NCBI GenBank assembly: GCA_016630905.1
Contig: WBMQ01000009.1
Location: 434,001-498,000 of the forward strand
DNA from: Capillidium heterosporum
Lineage: Eukaryota; Entomophthoromycota; Entomophthoromycetes; Entomophthorales; Capillidiaceae
Direction: 5' to 3'
DNA length: 64,000 nt
Shown: piece after piece, positions 60,401 through 64,000 of the stretch
Layout of the letters: every line of letters begins with the position of its first letter
Position numbering within the stretch: position 1 is the first letter of the stretch
Position numbers and translations under genes: made by a program
The notes under the pieces: model-generated
What the model was told of the DNA's origin: nothing
The model's database searches: none
The model's input: only the letters and a program-made list of their open reading frames with translations

Positions 60401-63400
60401 TTAACCATCCAACATGGAAATCAACTTTGCTATCAACTCCACCAGCTTGACATTAACATCCCCCTGCAAACTTTTCACCTTGTCATTCGCTTTAGTCAAG
60501 GTGGGGAAAATCTTGCTTAGCTCGATGTGCATGTCAGCCTTCAAGCCCTTTTTAACTTCTTGTTCATACTCTCCTTGAAGCACCAAGTCGACTTGGTCGT
60601 AAATAAGTTCGAGACTGAAGCTCAGTTGGTCGAGGTAGCCTTGGACGACCTCTTTCCACCTCAGGGACTGGTATTGGCCTGGAGTAACCAAATCGCTGTC
60701 GGATTGGTTGTTGAGTAAAGACTGCAGCTTGGTAGTTAGGACCTGTATCAGGTCCAACAGGGTGCCGAATGAAATCTTGTCGAATTCGGTGTTGAAGGTT
60801 GTAATGGAAAGGATCGAGTTTGCGATTCAAAGCAACAGAGTGGGTAGCAACTACCAGCTTGACTAGAGCACTGCTCAACTTGTGGGTGATGGCAACAATG
60901 AGATCACTTTCCCGAGGGATAATCGAAGAAGTGGCAGGGTATTGCGATTTCGTCGAAAACTGCACTTCGGTCAAGTTGATTTGAACCTGCTCTTGAATGG
61001 GCAAGATCGTGTTGAGGCGATCTACTAAGCTGGGTAAGATATGGTGGGTGGTATCGGTCAATTTATGTATGGTGCTGGTAGGTACCTGTGCGATGTTGTC
61101 GCTAATCGCCTTTAATGTAACTTCCAAGAAGACGAGTTCCGAGAACTTGAGATTTGGTCTGGGGTTGGAGTTGGAAGTGATGTAGAACTCTTTACGGAAG
61201 TTGGCGATCCAAACTTCGATTTGGTCCCAGCGAGAAGTCAATAAGTCAGTGACGATACGCCCACCCTGGTTGGGGTACTGACTCAACTTACCTAGCAACT
61301 CTAGGGCAAGTACCCATTTGAAGGTCAGGTCAGGTCGGTTCGAGTTGGGTACCTGGGTTGACTGTAATAGCGTAACCAGATCGTCGACAACATCATTGGA
61401 AACTTTGTCAAAGGTATCAGAGAAGGCACGTAAGGCTAGCAACACGCTGCAGCTGAACTTTCCTCGGTCTGACTCGGGAAAAGCTTCCGATCTTAGCAGC
61501 ATTTGTACCAGGAAAGTGAGGTACTGGCGACGTTGCTCATCTACATCGGGGTCGAAACTCAGTTCCAAAAAGTGGCTGCTGTTTAGACTGTTGATTAGGT
61601 TGAGCATACTACTGATGACTAAAAAGGGTTCGGTGAGGTTGGAGATTTCGGAATCAATCCAACTCAAAAGAACATCACAATCACTAGTAATAAGTCCAAT
61701 TAAACGGGTGTACAGGGCCTTAAATTTGGTTTTGAACTGGTTTACGTCGAGTAACTGCGGGTTTTGGTTAAATTTGCGTACCAGCAGGTCCAAGGATCGG
61801 TACCACAGCGTAGTCATATGGCAGTAAGCCTCCTTGTCGGCATTCGTGTCGTAGTTTGATTCACCATCCAAGGTTAAGATGTCGACGATCAGATGGGCCG
61901 TATCCAAGTAGAAGAGGTTGATGGCGTCAGTAGGAACATCCCATCCTGCTGTATCTAAAAGTTGTAGGATTTCGTTGACAAAGTTGGCCAAGATGGTGGC
62001 ACCTACCAGTGTAACTGTACTTTCTTCAGCTTCCAAATCGTACAGTTTAGCTAACTGACGGGTTATCGTCTGTACAGTCGTAAAACTTAGCCTGGTCGTT
62101 GTCCCAAACCAGATTGGACTGTAGCTTTAGCAAAGTCATGAGAGCGGCACAGTAGGATCTAAAGCGATCTAAGCTAGCGACCAGTTTTGAGTTATCCAAG
62201 TTAACTTGCTTAACACAGCTTACCAGGTCGATCCAGACTGCAGTTGAGTCGTAATGTCCATCAAAAGTTGTCAAGGCGTGGTGGAAGGTACTCAGATCGT
62301 AGGAGAAGTTGGGTCCATACTGGAAGTTGACGTCGTAGTGGGCATCCCAGTAGTGATTGGCGAAGTTGTTGATCAGATCCAAATTCAAGTCGTTCGATTT
62401 AAGCTCTTCGTTTAATTTGAAGAAGGAGGTGCTGTGACGCTCTCCGACTCTAGCAAATCCATATTTGATGGACTCGTGGTCAATCAGCAATTTAGCAACC
62501 TCAACTAGTTCATTACTTAAAGGCAACCGGTTGTTCGTATCGCTATTTCTAAACTCCAGCTCCAGCAGCATTAGATTGGCGCAGAAGCTGACAGTGGCAT
62601 CCTTTACGGCTGATTGGGCCGAGTCTTCCGATCTGAACTGGGTGCGAAGAACCTTGCTGACGAAACTAAATAAGCCAATACGGTCGGCTAACTTGTCGAG
62701 AAGGTCGGCGCATCGGATCTTGTTGGACCACAGGTGATGCAGGAACTCTACAAAGGCAGTAGCGACCCAAGGCTGCTCCTCTACCAAAATATCCCACCGA
62801 TCTACAGTTTCTAAGCATAGATCACTGATCGAGTGGTGAGTTTCAACTGACTGGTTGGGGTCAGTTCCGGATAACCTTAACAAGATCGTCGAACTAGAAG
62901 TAGAAGTCGAGCTTCCATGCAATAGCGCCTTGAACAAGCCAAGTTGGTGGGACTGGGTCGCCGAAATCAGGATCCATAGTGCGCGTTTGGTAGGCTGACT
63001 CACCGAGTTGCCGTCCAGCATGATGTAGATGTTACTGGCAAGGTGTGCAAAATTCTGACGAGCCAACGAGAGTAGAGACAAGTCTTTGGCTTCGTTCAGT
63101 TGCAGGCAGAGCAAAGTCAACAGATCGGCAACGGCAAGCACGTTCTCGGAACCAAACTTAGGGTCCAAAAAGTCGAGTAGATCAGCGGCTGAACAAGCGA
63201 TAGGGCCATCGAGACCAAAGCTAAATAGGCTGAAAGGATCCCAACTCACCTCCTCCGAAGTTGTGATAGAATTCGCTTTATGGATGTGGTGCTTGAATAA
63301 GTGGTTTAAAAAGCGAATTGAAGTTCCTAGCAAGTCGTTGATCTCCCGGCGCGGTTTGACCATGTGTAGGCTGTCGAACTTAAATATGAGACCACGAGCC

Positions 63401-64000
63401 GCACTTATAAGGGACAGAATGGGAGTGTAGTAGCTGGCTTGGTCGTAGGTGAAGAAGTAGTGCTTGAGGATAGTAGATAGCGAGGCGAATTTGGTGTCCA
63501 GGACGGACTGGATTCAACCGGAAGAAGCTGTCTAAAATTTCCAAGCACAACTTACCAATAAGCGATCTCTGTGAGTTATCCAAGTACTGCCATGATGTGT
63601 AGTAATGGAAGATAGATTCCAAAGTTGCTGGTAAACTCATCTTTAAGAACTCTTTCATCAAATCAAAGGTGGTATCGGACATCTCCTCAGATGACTCACT
63701 TATGGTTCAACGTAGCCCGGGCAACTAAAAACTGGGTCGCAGCCTGCATTAGCTTCAGGTAAGCAATTGTCAGATCGTAGCGGCGGGTAGGTAGGTCGGT
63801 CTTAAAGATGGCATCCAGTACCGAACCAGATACACCCAACTGGGTAAACTTGTAGTGATGGATGGCGAGGTACTCGACTACAATGTTTGGGTAGGCTGGC
63901 AACAGATTGGCTAGAAGGTTGATTAGTATCGGCATTAGACTGGCAAGGGAACGTGGTCCAGTTTCTAGGCGGTCGAGGAGGCCAGTCAGCCTATGAACCA
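60401..64000 (-). CDS. Large scaffold nucleoporin (Nup188/Nup192-like), 5' end outside window, four +1 breaks
   Basis: Runs off the right edge; at least 1198 residues of a helical-solenoid protein are visible, ending LVELIAKLISMLDG. There are no introns. The segments HRLTGLLDRLETGPR..., MSDTTFDLMKEFL..., MVKPRREINDLLGTSIRF..., MEAEESTVTLVGATI... and LDLIQVLTTKLQ... lie in successive frames. Continuous protein needs a skip of one base at about 63698, 63511-63514, 62076-62080 and 60811-60815. Features such as YGPNFSYDLSTFHHAL with a following Asn/Leu-rich helix suggest the Nup188/Nup192 inner-ring family, Nup188 slightly better; this is a judgement by eye. Such proteins form the inner ring of the nuclear pore. 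If the four changes are real mutations without compensation, the gene would be a pseudogene, but the coding character is intact throughout. Confidence 0.6.

Overview
The window looks like nuclear DNA of a fungus. The protein set is eukaryotic (spliceosomal-type genes, coatomer, SNARE, signal peptidase, snoRNP and RNase P/MRP subunits). Several members are fungal-type: a HAL/NPR-like protein kinase, a Vnx1-type vacuolar cation/H+ exchanger and Sqt1. Genes are split by very short GT-AG introns (mostly 37-60 nt) with TACTAAC/GCTAAY-like branch sites. Exons are clearly richer in G+C than the AT-rich spacers. I cannot name the species; a peptide transporter and a DDX41 helicase that look more animal-like than yeast-like hint at a lineage outside the budding yeasts.

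Layout. 0-7 kb: an orphan small protein gene, 3 kb of empty spacer, then NOG1 on the minus strand. 7-10.6 kb: a head-to-head inverted pair of nearly identical genes for secreted proteins made of 53-residue repeats separated by Lys-Arg/Arg-Arg sites. 11-15.7 kb: a POT peptide transporter and an Sso-type syntaxin. 16.5-23.6 kb: two tandem paralogous membrane proteins, an LTR-like element and a TMEM164-like membrane protein. 24-28 kb: SQT1/AAMP and a HAL-type kinase. 30.8-38.2 kb: POP1, UTP12/DIP2 and a remarkable protein consisting of three tandem Atg8-like domains. 38.9-49.7 kb: VNX1-type exchanger, alpha-COP and DDX41. 50-51.7 kb: a second head-to-head inverted pair of small secreted repeat proteins. 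52-54.9 kb: a second LTR-like copy and eIF3g. 56.4-60 kb: two tandem SEC11 genes and a Gfd2-like exonuclease-fold gene. 60.4-64 kb: a large scaffold nucleoporin that runs off the window.

The most striking structural observation is that six conserved genes (SQT1, UTP12, VNX1, COP1, the Gfd2-like gene and the nucleoporin) contain eleven apparent single-base excesses. Each needs a +1 shift to keep the conserved protein in frame, and none needs a -1 shift, while about as many neighbouring conserved genes read through cleanly. Either the assembly carries insertion-type errors, or this organism tolerates or uses +1 frameshifting (or an equivalent mRNA-level event) widely. Raw reads and cDNA would settle this.

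Other points for follow-up are the triple-Atg8 protein, the two independent head-to-head inverted pairs of repeat-protein genes (the second with three tandem copies of a promoter-side repeat), patchy gene conversion between the SEC11 paralogues, and two LTR copies that differ mostly by transitions.
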